A stretch of 64,000 bases of DNA, from assembly GCA_963828505.1 (NCBI GenBank), contig CAWHFM010000013.1, forward strand, positions 124,001 to 188,000, in the 5' to 3' direction. Numbering within the stretch: the stretch's first letter is position 1; the number at the start of each line of letters is the position of its first letter. Shown in pieces: positions 16,558-25,080 of this stretch. The DNA comes from Bog-473 sp963828505 (lineage in GTDB: Bacteria; Actinomycetota; Acidimicrobiia; Acidimicrobiales; RAAP-2). The notes under the pieces were generated by a model. It searched no databases. It saw only the letters and a program-made list of their open reading frames with translations, and had not been told where the DNA came from. Position numbers and translations under genes: made by a program.

Positions 16558-17196
16558 ATGCACCACCGCATTCTCCGGCTCTCGCGGCGCGCCCCCCGCA
16601 CCCTCGGACCGGTCCTCGCACTTGCCGCCGCCGTCGGACTGGCCGCGTGCGGGTCGTCGCCGGCGACCTCCGCGTCCTCGACCTCGACCACGCCCACAAC
16701 AACAAGCACGACCTCGTCTACGACCTCGACCTCGACCACGACGCAGAGCTCGGCGAGCGCCGCGGCTGCTCCGGCCGGCATCGCCCCCATCCCGACCTCG
16801 CAGCAGTCCGCCGCCGGGACGTTCGGGACGGCGCCGACGGTCACCGTGCCCGCCGGACCTCCCCCCACGCAGCTCCAGAGCGCCGATCTCATCACGGGAA
16901 CCGGAGCGGCGGCGGAACCGGGAGACGTCCTGACGGTGCAGTACACCCTGGCCACCTACTCGACCAGGAAGGTGGTCCAGTCCTCGTGGACGAGCCAGCC
17001 CTTCACCTTCACGCTCGGTGTCGGCGACGTGATCCCCGGTTGGGACAAGGGCGTCGTCGGGATGCACGAGGGCGGCCGTCGGGAGCTCATCGTGCCCCCC
17101 GCCCTGGGCTACCGTGACTCCTCGCCCGGACCAGGCATCGCCGCCGACGACACTCTGGTCTTCGTGATCGATCTGATCAGCGTCAAGGCGCCGTAA
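16558..17196 (+). CDS. FKBP-type peptidyl-prolyl isomerase lipoprotein
   Basis: A 212-residue lipoprotein. The signal peptide ends in the lipobox LAAC (Cys31). A long Ser/Thr linker follows (about 37-65), then an FKBP domain from about residue 105: GDVLTVQYTLATYSTRKVVQ, then FTLGVGDVIPGWDKGVVGMH, RRELIVPPALGYRD and DDTLVFVIDLISV. FKBPs catalyse prolyl cis-trans isomerisation; anchored outside the membrane it probably aids folding of exported proteins. It starts 36 bases after the DUF6687-like gene, so the two may be co-transcribed. Confidence 0.9.
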   Translation: MHHRILRLSRRAPRTLGPVLALAAAVGLAACGSSPATSASSTSTTPTTTSTTSSTTSTSTTTQSSASAAAAPAGIAPIPTSQQSAAGTFGTAPTVTVPAGPPPTQLQSADLITGTGAAAEPGDVLTVQYTLATYSTRKVVQSSWTSQPFTFTLGVGDVIPGWDKGVVGMHEGGRRELIVPPALGYRDSSPGPGIAADDTLVFVIDLISVKAP

Positions 17197-17246
17197 GGCC
17201 GCGCCCGACCGAGGCGCGGCGCACAGGAGGCGCCGGGCAAACAGGT

Positions 17247-18023
17247 ATGGAGAGCCCAATGGACGTCGAAGCCCACATCGAGCAGCTGCGCGTCGACGGG
17301 TCCCGGCTGGCCACCGTCGTCGCCCTGGCGGGTCCCGATGCCAGCGTGCGCGCCTGCCCCGACTGGGCCGTCCGCGACCTCGTGCACCATCTCGGCCAGA
17401 TACACCGCTGGGCCACCGCCTTCGTCGCCGGCGCGCTCACCCGGCCCGACCAGGTCGAGTTCGCGACGCTGGGCGCGCCGCTGCCCGACGACGAGGAGTT
17501 GGTGGACTGGTACGTGGCTGGCCATGGTGCGCTGGTCGACGCGCTCGCGGCCGCGCCGGCCGACCTCGAATGCTGGAGCTTCCTCGCCGCCCCCTCCCCC
17601 CTCGCGTTCTGGGCGCGCCGCCAGGCGCACGAGACGGCAGTCCACCGCGTCGACGCCGAGCATGCTGCCGGAACTGCTGTCGACCCCGTTCCCCCGGGCT
17701 TTGCCGCCGACGGGCTAGACGAGCTCCTGACGGGATTCGTCCCGCGCGTTCGCGCCGGAAGCCAGGAGGAACACGTGCAGCGCTCAGCCACCCTCCGGGT
17801 CGCCTGCACCGACGGAGACGCCCGGTGGCTCGTCACGATCGGTCCCGAACGAGCCACGACGGTCTCCGGCGCTGGCGCCCGCGAGGGACGAGCCGACTGC
17901 ACGGTGCGCGGCCGCGCCGAGGACCTGTACCTCGTCCTGTGGAACCGGCGGGACGCGGACACGCTCGTCGTCGAGGGTGACCGCGACGTGCTCGGGTCGT
18001 TCCTGGGGCTCGCCCGCATCTAG
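17247..18023 (+). CDS. maleylpyruvate isomerase-type (mycothiol/DinB-fold) family protein
   Basis: A 258-residue protein of the actinobacterial maleylpyruvate-isomerase N-terminal (DinB-like four-helix) family. CPDWAVRDLVHHLGQIHRWA carries the first metal-ligand histidines, and FWARRQAHETAVHRVDAEHA the later Glu/His ligands. A C-terminal MDMPI/SCP2-like domain follows (RADCTVRGRAEDLYLVLWNR). Characterised relatives are mycothiol-dependent, but most members, including this one, have no assigned substrate. Its presence is consistent with mycothiol use by the host. Confidence 0.8.
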   Translation: MESPMDVEAHIEQLRVDGSRLATVVALAGPDASVRACPDWAVRDLVHHLGQIHRWATAFVAGALTRPDQVEFATLGAPLPDDEELVDWYVAGHGALVDALAAAPADLECWSFLAAPSPLAFWARRQAHETAVHRVDAEHAAGTAVDPVPPGFAADGLDELLTGFVPRVRAGSQEEHVQRSATLRVACTDGDARWLVTIGPERATTVSGAGAREGRADCTVRGRAEDLYLVLWNRRDADTLVVEGDRDVLGSFLGLARI

Positions 18024-18090
18024 TCGGAGCCGCAAGGGTCCCCGGTTCAAATGTCCTTCGAAGCCCCCAGGGCGAGACAGATCGCCGGCG

Positions 18091-18285
18091 TTAGACGGAC
18101 TTGCGGCCGAACAGCCAATACGCCGCCGAGCCCAAGGTGTTCATGGAGGACGCGACCCGCCACAGACGCTTGTTGCCCCGGATCGCTTCGTCGGGACGCT
18201 TCCGGAGGTCGAGCCACGTCAGCCTCAGCACCACCGTGTGGACGATCAGGGCAAAGGCCAGCACCCGCTTCTGCTGTGTGTTCAT
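18091..18285 (-). CDS. small membrane protein, PLDNc-like
   Basis: A 64-residue protein starting at ATG 18285, preceded by AGAGGAGGG. It has two hydrophobic stretches separated by a basic loop (LRKRPDEAIRGNKRLWRV) and ends in TLGSAAYWLFGRK. This resembles the phospholipase D-nuclease N-terminal (PLDNc) module found as a stand-alone small membrane protein in many actinobacteria. It follows ftsY by about 20 bases on the same strand and is probably in its operon. Function unknown. Confidence 0.65.
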   Translation of the reverse strand: MNTQQKRVLAFALIVHTVVLRLTWLDLRKRPDEAIRGNKRLWRVASSMNTLGSAAYWLFGRKSV

Positions 18286-18305
18286 CGGCCCTCCTCTGGT
18301 GCGGG

Positions 18306-19511
18306 TCATGCGTCGACCGCCAGCATCGCGTCGACGAACTCGTCCGGGTCGAAGTCGACGAGGTCGTCGGCTCCCTCGCCCAGGCCGACCAGCTTGACCG
18401 GCAGGCCCAACTCACGCTGGACCGCGACCACGATCCCGCCCTTCGCCGTCCCGTCGAGCTTGGTGAGCACGATACCGGTCACCTCGACCGCCTCGGTGAA
18501 ATTGCGTGCCTGGGCCAGCGCGTTCTGTCCGGTCGTCGCATCGAGGACCAGCAGGACCTCGGTGACGTTGCCGGGGTCGCGATCTGCCACCCGGCGGATC
18601 TTCTTCAGCTCCTCGACGAGGTTGACCTTGGTGTGCAGACGACCCGCGGTGTCGGCCAGCACCAGGTCGTTCCCCCGGGCCGCGGCCCGCTGGACGGCGT
18701 CGAAGACGATCGCGCTCGGGTCGCCACCCTCGGCACCGCGGATGATCTCGGTGCCGGTGCGCTCGGCCCACATCTCGAGCTGGTCGGCGGCCGCGGCGCG
18801 AAAGGTGTCCCCGGCGGCCAAGAGGACCGACCGCCCGTTGGCCGACTGGCGCCGGGCCAGCTTCCCGATCGTGGTCGTCTTGCCCACCCCGTTGACACCG
18901 ACGATCAGCCAGACGTCGGGCTCGCCCGGACGGCCTTCGAAGTTCAGGTCGCGCCGTCCCGACGTCTGGAGCAGTCCCTTGACGGCGTCACCCAGAGCGC
19001 CGAGCAGCTGGTCACCGCCGGTCACCTCCTTCGCCGCCACCTTGGCCTTCAGGTCGCCCAAGAGAGCGTCCGCGGTGGCCACGCCGACGTCGGCGCGGAT
19101 GAGGGCTTCCTCGAGTGAGTCCCAGGTGGTCTCGTCGATGCGTCCCGACCTCAGCGAGGCCACCGCCGAGCTGAACAGCCCCCGCACGTTGCCGAGACGG
19201 CTCCGGTACGTCGCCGGGGCGGGCGCTTCCGCTTCGGGCGGTGCTTCTTCTACGACTGGTGTCTCGGCTGCGACCGGCGCCTCGACGTCGGCTGGCGCCT
19301 CGGCTTCGGCTTCTGTCGGTCGGGCGGTCGGAGGCGCGGGCGCTGGCGGAGGAGACGAGGGAGCCTGGGGTGGCTTCTCCGGTGCCTTGGTCGGCGGTGC
19401 CGCCGTGGGAGTACGGCGGGCGGCCCGCCGGGAGCGCGTGGCGGCCACCGACCCGGCGACCAGACCCAGCACCGCCACCACGATGACGATGATGATCAGG
19501 GTGCCGATCAA
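18306..19511 (-). CDS. ftsY: signal recognition particle receptor FtsY
   Basis: A 401-residue SRP receptor GTPase. Residues 2-21 form a membrane anchor (IGTLIIIVIVVAVLGLVAGS), followed by a basic patch and a Pro/Ala/Glu-rich linker to about 100, then the NG domain with G1 GVNGVGKTTT (about 205-214), DTAGRLHTK and TKLDGTAKGG. TTG 19511 is used; its TTGA overlaps the stop of a tiny upstream gene encoding a near-copy of this same anchor. It docks Ffh-ribosome complexes to the membrane. Confidence 0.95.
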   Translation of the reverse strand: MIGTLIIIVIVVAVLGLVAGSVAATRSRRAARRTPTAAPPTKAPEKPPQAPSSPPPAPAPPTARPTEAEAEAPADVEAPVAAETPVVEEAPPEAEAPAPATYRSRLGNVRGLFSSAVASLRSGRIDETTWDSLEEALIRADVGVATADALLGDLKAKVAAKEVTGGDQLLGALGDAVKGLLQTSGRRDLNFEGRPGEPDVWLIVGVNGVGKTTTIGKLARRQSANGRSVLLAAGDTFRAAAADQLEMWAERTGTEIIRGAEGGDPSAIVFDAVQRAAARGNDLVLADTAGRLHTKVNLVEELKKIRRVADRDPGNVTEVLLVLDATTGQNALAQARNFTEAVEVTGIVLTKLDGTAKGGIVVAVQRELGLPVKLVGLGEGADDLVDFDPDEFVDAMLAVDA

Positions 19512-19630
19512 GCGTCGCCCCTCGTGCCGCCTTCGGGTTCATCGCGTCCGCGACGCGAGCTGGCGACGGCGCCGGCCACGACCCCGATGATCGCCACGGC
19601 CACGACTATGACGATGATCGTGCCGATCAC
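19508..19630 (-). CDS. 40-residue membrane mini-protein, duplicate of the FtsY N-terminal anchor
   Basis: Between smc and ftsY the minus strand encodes (M)IGTIIVIVVAVAIIGVVAG followed by AVASSRRGRDEPEGGTRGDA. GTG 19630 overlaps the smc stop (GTGA) and the TGA overlaps the ftsY start (TTGA), so it is embedded in a translationally coupled chain. Aligned without gaps to the FtsY N-terminus it is identical at about 17 of the first 29 positions, including IGT, VAG, the helix length and the following arginines. It looks like a tandem duplication of the anchor segment that has become a separate reading frame. It could be a single-pass peptide or simply a translational bridge. Confidence 0.7.
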   Translation of the reverse strand: MIGTIIVIVVAVAIIGVVAGAVASSRRGRDEPEGGTRGDA

Positions 19631-22600
19631 GCCGGCTCGCTCACCTTCTGGCTCACGACCTGAGAGGAGCCGCCCGGCGCCATCGTCACTCCGTAGAGCG
19701 CGTCCGCCGTTTCCATGGTGCGCTTCTGGTGGCTCACGATCAGCAGCTGCGCCTCGTCACGGAACTCGCGCACCAGGGCGAGGAAGCGGCTCAGGTTGAC
19801 GTCGTCGAGCGCGGCCTCGACCTCGTCCATGAGGTAGAAGGGCGACGGCCGGCTGCGGAACACGGCGAAGAGGAAGGCCAGCGCGGCCATGGAGCGCTCG
19901 CCCCCGGAGAGGAGCGATACCCTCCGCACGTTACGGCCGGCTGGGCGCACCTCAATCTCGACGCCCGTGTTGAGGAGGTCGTCGGGGCTGGTGAGCACCA
20001 GGCGCCCGGTGCCGCCGGGGAACAGCATGGCGACAAGGGCGGAGAAGTGCTCGTTCACGTCGGCGGCGGCGGCGGCGAACGAGGTCAGGATCTCGTGGTC
20101 GAGCGTGCGGACGACTTCGTGCAGCTCGCGGCGGGCGCCCCGGACGTCGTCGACCTGCGCCTCGAGCTCCCGGTGGCGCTCCTCGAGCGCCGAGAGCTCC
20201 TCGAGCGCCAGCGGGTTGACGGGGCCGAGCGCCACCAGCTTGCGCTCGAGCTCCTCGGCGTGCTGAATCAGCGTCGTGTCCTCGGGCGCGGGCGGTTCCG
20301 GCAGGCCCACCAGCTGCTCGGGCGTCGCGCCGAGGTCGCGGTGGACGTGTTCGCGCAGTGCTTCGAGGCGCAGGTCGACCTCGTTCATCTCCAGATCGAG
20401 GGTCCGGGTGCGCGCGCGGGTGACATCGAGGCGCTGCTCGGTGGTGTGGCGGTCCCGGCGCAGCTGCTCCAGGCGCTCGCCCCCCGCCCGCACCGCGTCG
20501 ACCTGGTCCCGGTAGTCGCGGCGGAGGTCCTCGAAGACCGCATCGAGACGGGCGTGCTCGCGTTCGACCACCGTCTCGAGCCGCCGCAGCGCGGTGGCCT
20601 CGTCCTCCAGGCGCCGGCGCCGGGCCGCGGCGGTGGCGCGCTCCTCGGCATGGCCCAGTAGCCGTCGCTCCACCTCGGCGTGACGCTCGGCCAGGACGCG
20701 GCGGCGCTCGGCCAGGCCGGCGGCCCGCACGTCGAGCTCGCGGGTCTGCCCGACGAGCACCTCCCGGCGGCCCTCGACGTCCTGCCAGGCGGCCGTCGCC
20801 TCCTCGAGCAGGGTGGACGAGGCGGCGAGCTCCTGGGACTCGGCGCCGGCCTGAGCGCGGCGCTCGCGGGCGGCCACCAGCTGGGCGCTGACCTCGTCGA
20901 GGTCGGCCGCCAGCCGGCCGATCTCCGCCGTCGCCCGCTGCGCGTCGGCCCGGCCCGCAGTCAGCACGGCGGTGTGGCGGTCGAGGGCCCGTTCCGCCGC
21001 CACCCTGGCGTCCCGGCAACGTGCCAGCGCCAGGCGGCATTCGGCCAGTCCGGCCCGGGCCAGCTCGGCCGTCGCAGCGGCGTCCTGGGCGCGCCGGCTC
21101 GCCTCTTCCACGGCGGTGGCGGTCACCACGGCTGTGCCGGATCGCACCCGCCAACCCGTGGCGGCGAAGCGGTCCCCGTCGGGAGTCACCACGATCAGGT
21201 CGTCGTGGGCCAGCGACAGGTCGATCGCCTCTTCCCAGCCGTCGACGCGCACGGCCCGCCCGACCAGCGCGTCGAGCACCGACTCGGCCGCGGCTCCCCC
21301 TTGACGGGCGCGCACGTGCCGGCGCACCGGCTCGGCGCTGCTCCCGGCGGGCAGATCCGTGACCGAAACCGGATGGACCGTTCTCGGCGCCAGCACGGCG
21401 CCGGTGACGCCCCGATCGCGCAGCGTGGTCAGGGCCCGCTGGGCCGAACGCGGGCCGTCCACGACGACCGTGGCCACCCCGGCGCCTGCCGCCGCCTCGA
21501 ACGCGGCGTCCCACCCCTCGTCGATCTCGACCAGACTGAGCAGCGACCCCACGACGCCGTCCACCTCGCGCAGCAGTTCATGCCCGCCCGCCCCGCTCAT
21601 CTCGGCCAGGGCGCGCTCGAGCGCCTCGGCCCGTGCCGCCGTGCGGTGGCGGGCCTGCTCGGCCTCGTCCGCGGCGTGCTGGGCCGATTCGGCGGCTCCG
21701 GCGGCCTGCTCGAGCTCGGTGGTCGCGCCGGCGAGGACGGCCTCGAACCCGGCTGTCGCCGTCTCGAGCTCGTCGGCCGCGGCGGCCTGCAGATCGGCGC
21801 GCACGGCCGCGGCCGCGTTGCGCTCCTCGGTCGAGGCCAGCCGAGCCGCCAGCGAGTCGACGTCCTGCTGCTCGCGCGCTGCGGCCCGCGCCACCAGCTC
21901 GGTGCGGGCCCGCACGCGCGCCGCCGCCTGGTCCGGGCGGTCTCCGTCGAGCACGGCCTCCCAGCGCGCCGCGAGCTGCGCCGCCTCGGCGTCGAGGGCG
22001 GCCAGCGCAGACTCCAGCCCGGCCCTTTCGCCGCCACCGGACTCGTCGGCCTCGGCGTCGGCGGCGGCCATCTCGGCGTCGAGCCGGGCCGCCTCGGACT
22101 CCAGGGTCGAGACGACGTCGACGTCGGCCGCCGCGTCGAGGGCGGCGGCCACCGACCGGCCCCGCTCGCGCAGGAGGCCCGAAAGGCCTCGGGCCCGCTC
22201 CACCAGGCCCTGGACGCGGCCCAGCGCGTCGGCCAGGTCCTCCTCGCGGCGCGAGGAGAGCTCGGCCGTGGTCGTGGACGCCTCCGCGTCGAGCTCGTCG
22301 AGGGCCTGGTGCAACTCGCGCTCCTCTTCCCGGCACACGGCGAGGCCCTGTGCCGCCGCGGCTCGGCGCGCCGCCAGCTCGGTCAGCTCGGCGCCGGCCA
22401 GGTAGCGACGCACCTCCAGCAGCTCGGAGGCCACGGCATCGTGGGAGCGCGCCGCCGCGGCCTGGCGCTCGAGGGGCCTGATCTGGCGCCGGACCTCGCG
22501 CACCAGGTCCCCGAGTCGCTCGAGGTTCTCCGCTGTCGCCGCCAGCCGGCGCTCGGCCCGCTCCCGGCGGCGCCGGTGCTTGAGCACGCCGGCGGCCTCC

Positions 22601-23085
22601 TCAATAATGGCCCGCCGATCCTCGGGCCGGGCGTTGAGGACGGTGTCGAGCTGGCCCTGCCCGATGATCATGTGCTGCTGGCGACCCACGCCCGAATCGC
22701 TGAGCAGCTCCTGAATGTCGAGCAGCCGGCAGGCGGCGCCGTTGATGGCGTACTCGCTGTCGCCCGAGCGGAACAGGGTCCGCGTGATGGTGACCTCGGC
22801 CAGGTCGATGGGGAGCTTGCCCGACGAGTTGTCGATGGTGAGTGAGACCTCGGCCCGGCCGAGCTGGGGGCGCGACGAGGTGCCGGCGAAGATGACGTCC
22901 TCCATTTTGGCGGAGCGCAGCGAGCGCGGCCCCTGCGCCCCCAGGACCCAGGTCACGGCGTCGACGACGTTGGACTTGCCGCTGCCGTTGGGGCCGACGA
23001 CGACGGTGATCCCCGGTTCGAACTCCAACACCGTCGGGTCGGCGAAGGACTTGAAGCCCTTCACGCTGAGCGACTTGAGGAACAT
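19627..23085 (-). CDS. smc: chromosome segregation ATPase SMC
   Basis: A 1,152-residue SMC protein. Walker A GPNGSGKSN (31-39) follows MFLKSLSVKGFKSFADP. Long coiled coils flank a hinge at about 500-650 (DGVVGSLLSLVEIDEGWDAA, then VVVDGPRSAQRALTTLRDRG). The C-terminal signature and Walker B are LLSGGERSMAALAFLF and PFYLMDEVEAALDDVN. It forms the condensin core with ScpA/ScpB, which are not in the window. It lies between mutM and the ftsY anchor duplicate. The coiled-coil region is highly Ala/Arg/Glu biased, creating long spurious antisense frames. Confidence 0.96.
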   Translation of the reverse strand: MFLKSLSVKGFKSFADPTVLEFEPGITVVVGPNGSGKSNVVDAVTWVLGAQGPRSLRSAKMEDVIFAGTSSRPQLGRAEVSLTIDNSSGKLPIDLAEVTITRTLFRSGDSEYAINGAACRLLDIQELLSDSGVGRQQHMIIGQGQLDTVLNARPEDRRAIIEEAAGVLKHRRRRERAERRLAATAENLERLGDLVREVRRQIRPLERQAAAARSHDAVASELLEVRRYLAGAELTELAARRAAAAQGLAVCREEERELHQALDELDAEASTTTAELSSRREEDLADALGRVQGLVERARGLSGLLRERGRSVAAALDAAADVDVVSTLESEAARLDAEMAAADAEADESGGGERAGLESALAALDAEAAQLAARWEAVLDGDRPDQAAARVRARTELVARAAAREQQDVDSLAARLASTEERNAAAAVRADLQAAAADELETATAGFEAVLAGATTELEQAAGAAESAQHAADEAEQARHRTAARAEALERALAEMSGAGGHELLREVDGVVGSLLSLVEIDEGWDAAFEAAAGAGVATVVVDGPRSAQRALTTLRDRGVTGAVLAPRTVHPVSVTDLPAGSSAEPVRRHVRARQGGAAAESVLDALVGRAVRVDGWEEAIDLSLAHDDLIVVTPDGDRFAATGWRVRSGTAVVTATAVEEASRRAQDAAATAELARAGLAECRLALARCRDARVAAERALDRHTAVLTAGRADAQRATAEIGRLAADLDEVSAQLVAARERRAQAGAESQELAASSTLLEEATAAWQDVEGRREVLVGQTRELDVRAAGLAERRRVLAERHAEVERRLLGHAEERATAAARRRRLEDEATALRRLETVVEREHARLDAVFEDLRRDYRDQVDAVRAGGERLEQLRRDRHTTEQRLDVTRARTRTLDLEMNEVDLRLEALREHVHRDLGATPEQLVGLPEPPAPEDTTLIQHAEELERKLVALGPVNPLALEELSALEERHRELEAQVDDVRGARRELHEVVRTLDHEILTSFAAAAADVNEHFSALVAMLFPGGTGRLVLTSPDDLLNTGVEIEVRPAGRNVRRVSLLSGGERSMAALAFLFAVFRSRPSPFYLMDEVEAALDDVNLSRFLALVREFRDEAQLLIVSHQKRTMETADALYGVTMAPGGSSQVVSQKVSEPA

Positions 23086-23133
23086 CGAGGCGACCCTATC
23101 GAACCGGAGGGTGCCGATCGGGGCTTCTCGGAC

Positions 23134-24036
23134 CTACACCTGGCAGTGCTCGCAGAAGAACGTGGACCGGCCACCGGTCTTGACCCGCACGATCACATTG
23201 CGGCACCGGCGGCACGGCTCGCCCTCGCGGTCGTAGACCTGATGGGAGCCCTGGAAGTCGCCGAGCTCGCCGAAGAGGTCGCGGTACTGCTCGTCGGCCA
23301 GGGAGGACCCACGGTGCTTGATGGCGTCCGCCAGCGTCTCGACGATGGCGCGGTAGAGGCGACGGACCTCGGTCGCCGTGAGCGAGTCGGCGGCGCGGTC
23401 GTAGCGCAGACCGGCCTGGTACAGCATCTCGTCGGAATAGAGATTGCCGATGCCCGCCGTGAAGCTCTGGTCCATCAGCAGCGACTTGATGCCGCCGTGG
23501 TGCTGGTGCAACAACGCGCCGAAGCGCTCCCAGCTCATCAGGTCCTCAATCGGGTCGAAGCCGAGGTGGGCCAGCTCGGGCACCGCCTTGCGGATGGCCG
23601 TCCCGTCCCCGCCCGACACCCCCGACACCGGGCTCAACGGGGTGCCGTCGGCCTTGAGGGGCGGCGTGGACACGAACAGCTCGCCGAACGTCCTCGGGTC
23701 GACGTAACGCAGCTCGCCGCCCTGGGTGAAGGTGATGACGACGTGCGTGTGCTTGGGCTTGGGGTGGTCCTTCGAGGACTTCACGCGCAGCAGCTGCCCG
23801 CTCATCCCGAGATGCACCACCAGCGTGTTCCCGTCGTCGAGGGTGAGCAGCAGGTACTTGCCGAGCCGCCCCACCGACTTGATCGTCCGGCCCTCGAGCA
23901 GCGCCCGGAAGTGCTTGGCCGAGGGGTGGCGCCGCACGGAGCGCCCGTTGGCGACGGACACGGCCCTGATCTTTCGCCCGACCACCTCGCGTGAGAGGTC
24001 CAGGCGCAGGGTCTCGACCTCGGGCAGCTCAGGCAT
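23134..24036 (-). CDS. mutM: formamidopyrimidine-DNA glycosylase (MutM/Fpg)
   Basis: A 300-residue base-excision repair glycosylase/AP lyase acting on oxidised purines. Start ATG 24036 gives MPELPEVETLRLDLSREVVG with the catalytic Pro and Glu right after the initiator Met. A helix-two-turn-helix region (FTAGIGNLYSDEMLYQAGL) and a C-terminal zinc finger with four cysteines (CRRC...CEHC) are present. Its first eight bases overlap the rnc stop. The rnc-mutM-smc order is typical of actinobacteria. Confidence 0.95.
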   Translation of the reverse strand: MPELPEVETLRLDLSREVVGRKIRAVSVANGRSVRRHPSAKHFRALLEGRTIKSVGRLGKYLLLTLDDGNTLVVHLGMSGQLLRVKSSKDHPKPKHTHVVITFTQGGELRYVDPRTFGELFVSTPPLKADGTPLSPVSGVSGGDGTAIRKAVPELAHLGFDPIEDLMSWERFGALLHQHHGGIKSLLMDQSFTAGIGNLYSDEMLYQAGLRYDRAADSLTATEVRRLYRAIVETLADAIKHRGSSLADEQYRDLFGELGDFQGSHQVYDREGEPCRRCRNVIVRVKTGGRSTFFCEHCQV

Positions 24037-24757
24037 CCTGGAGCGCCTCCCAGGCCCGGCGGGCCGCCTCCTGCTCCGCGTCCTTCTTCGAGCGCCCCTC
24101 CCCGACACCGCAGCTGCGGCCGTCGAGGTAGACCTCGGCCAGGTAGGCCCGGTCGTGGTCGGGCCCGGATCCGGTCACCACGTAGCGGGGCGGGCCTGCG
24201 CCTTCGCGCACGGCGCGCTCTTGCAGCCGGCTCTTGTGGTCGTAGTCGTCGGGTTCCTGGCCCGCCCGTTCGATCGGCTCGCCCAGCTCGCGCAGCACCA
24301 ACTGCACGGCGGCGTCCCAGCCGGCGTCGAGGTAGACCGCCCCGAGGACGGCCTCGAAGGCGTCGGCGAGGATGGAAGCCTTGGTGCGCCCCCCCGACGC
24401 CTCCTCGCCCCGGCCGAGCAGGAGGACGTCGCCCACGCCCAGCCGGCCGGCCACATCGGCGAGCATGCGTGCGTTGACCACGGCCGACCGGATCTTGGCC
24501 AGCTGGCCTTCGGCGAAGGTCGGGTAGCGGTCGTAGGTGTACCGGGCGACGACCAGGCTCAGCACGGCGTCGCCGAGGAACTCGAGCCGCTCGTTGGACG
24601 GCGCTCCGCCCTCCTGCTCGCCGCACCAACTGCGGTGGGCGAGCGCGTGACGGAGCAGGTTCAGGTCGCCGAAGGTGTGCCCTAGTCGCTCGGCCAGTGC
24701 GGCCGACCCCTCGGCACCCGGGTCACCCTGCCTCGAGCTTTGCGTAGACGTAGTCAA
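24029..24757 (-). CDS. rnc: ribonuclease III
   Basis: RNase III cleaves double-stranded RNA, including rRNA precursors. The catalytic domain has NERLEFLGDAVLSLVVARY, and DAFEAVLGAVYLDAGW with the second acidic cluster. A C-terminal dsRNA-binding domain follows (DHKSRLQERAV, then GEGRSKKDAEQEAARRAWEA). The start is uncertain: no ATG or GTG fits between the acpP stop and the domain. TTG 24757 is proposed, overlapping acpP by 35 bases; ATG 24799 is the next upstream candidate. Confidence 0.92.
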   Translation of the reverse strand: MTTSTQSSRQGDPGAEGSAALAERLGHTFGDLNLLRHALAHRSWCGEQEGGAPSNERLEFLGDAVLSLVVARYTYDRYPTFAEGQLAKIRSAVVNARMLADVAGRLGVGDVLLLGRGEEASGGRTKASILADAFEAVLGAVYLDAGWDAAVQLVLRELGEPIERAGQEPDDYDHKSRLQERAVREGAGPPRYVVTGSGPDHDRAYLAEVYLDGRSCGVGEGRSKKDAEQEAARRAWEALQDA

Positions 24758-25019
24758 CGGCGTCACGGACGGTGCGCAGGTCCTCGAGGTCCTCGTCATC
24801 GATGCGGAAACCCACGGTGCGCTCTCCCAGCTCCTCCTCGAGCGCCTCGACCAGCTCAATCAGCGCGAGCGAGTCAGCGTCGAGATCCTCGACGAACGAC
24901 GCTCCCTCGGTGATCGTCGAGGGGTCGGTCTCGAGGATGTCGGCCAGCTGGTCCCGGATCAGCTCGAACACCCCATTGCGGTCGAGGGGGCCCTGGTTGG
25001 TGTGGGTTTCAGCCGGCAC
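24723..25019 (-). CDS. acpP: acyl carrier protein
   Basis: A 98-residue ACP. The phosphopantetheine attachment serine is in EDLDADSLALIELVEALEEE, and VFELIRDQLADILETDPSTI forms helix 1. GTG 25019 gives a normal-length protein; a longer in-frame extension upstream reads into the plsX 3' region and is unlikely. It lies between plsX and rnc, the standard fatty-acid/RNase III arrangement, and should carry acyl chains for fatty-acid synthesis. The C-terminus reads DYVYAKLEAG. Confidence 0.92.
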   Translation of the reverse strand: MPAETHTNQGPLDRNGVFELIRDQLADILETDPSTITEGASFVEDLDADSLALIELVEALEEELGERTVGFRIDDEDLEDLRTVRDAVDYVYAKLEAG

Positions 25020-25080
25020 GGACGCCAGCTTAGGGGTTTTCGGGCTTGAATTGCCCGTTTCTGGGTCCTGACCTGGGATT

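Noticed and set aside
18035..18060. GGTTCAAATG within a CCCC-rich context resembling a tRNA T-arm
   Set aside because: It lies just after the stop of a protein gene; no acceptor, D or anticodon arm can be built upstream, which is coding.
20680..22845. 721-codon plus-strand open frame
   Set aside because: Antisense to the SMC coiled coil; Leu/Gly/Arg-biased composition without any domain, caused by the high GC codon pattern of smc.
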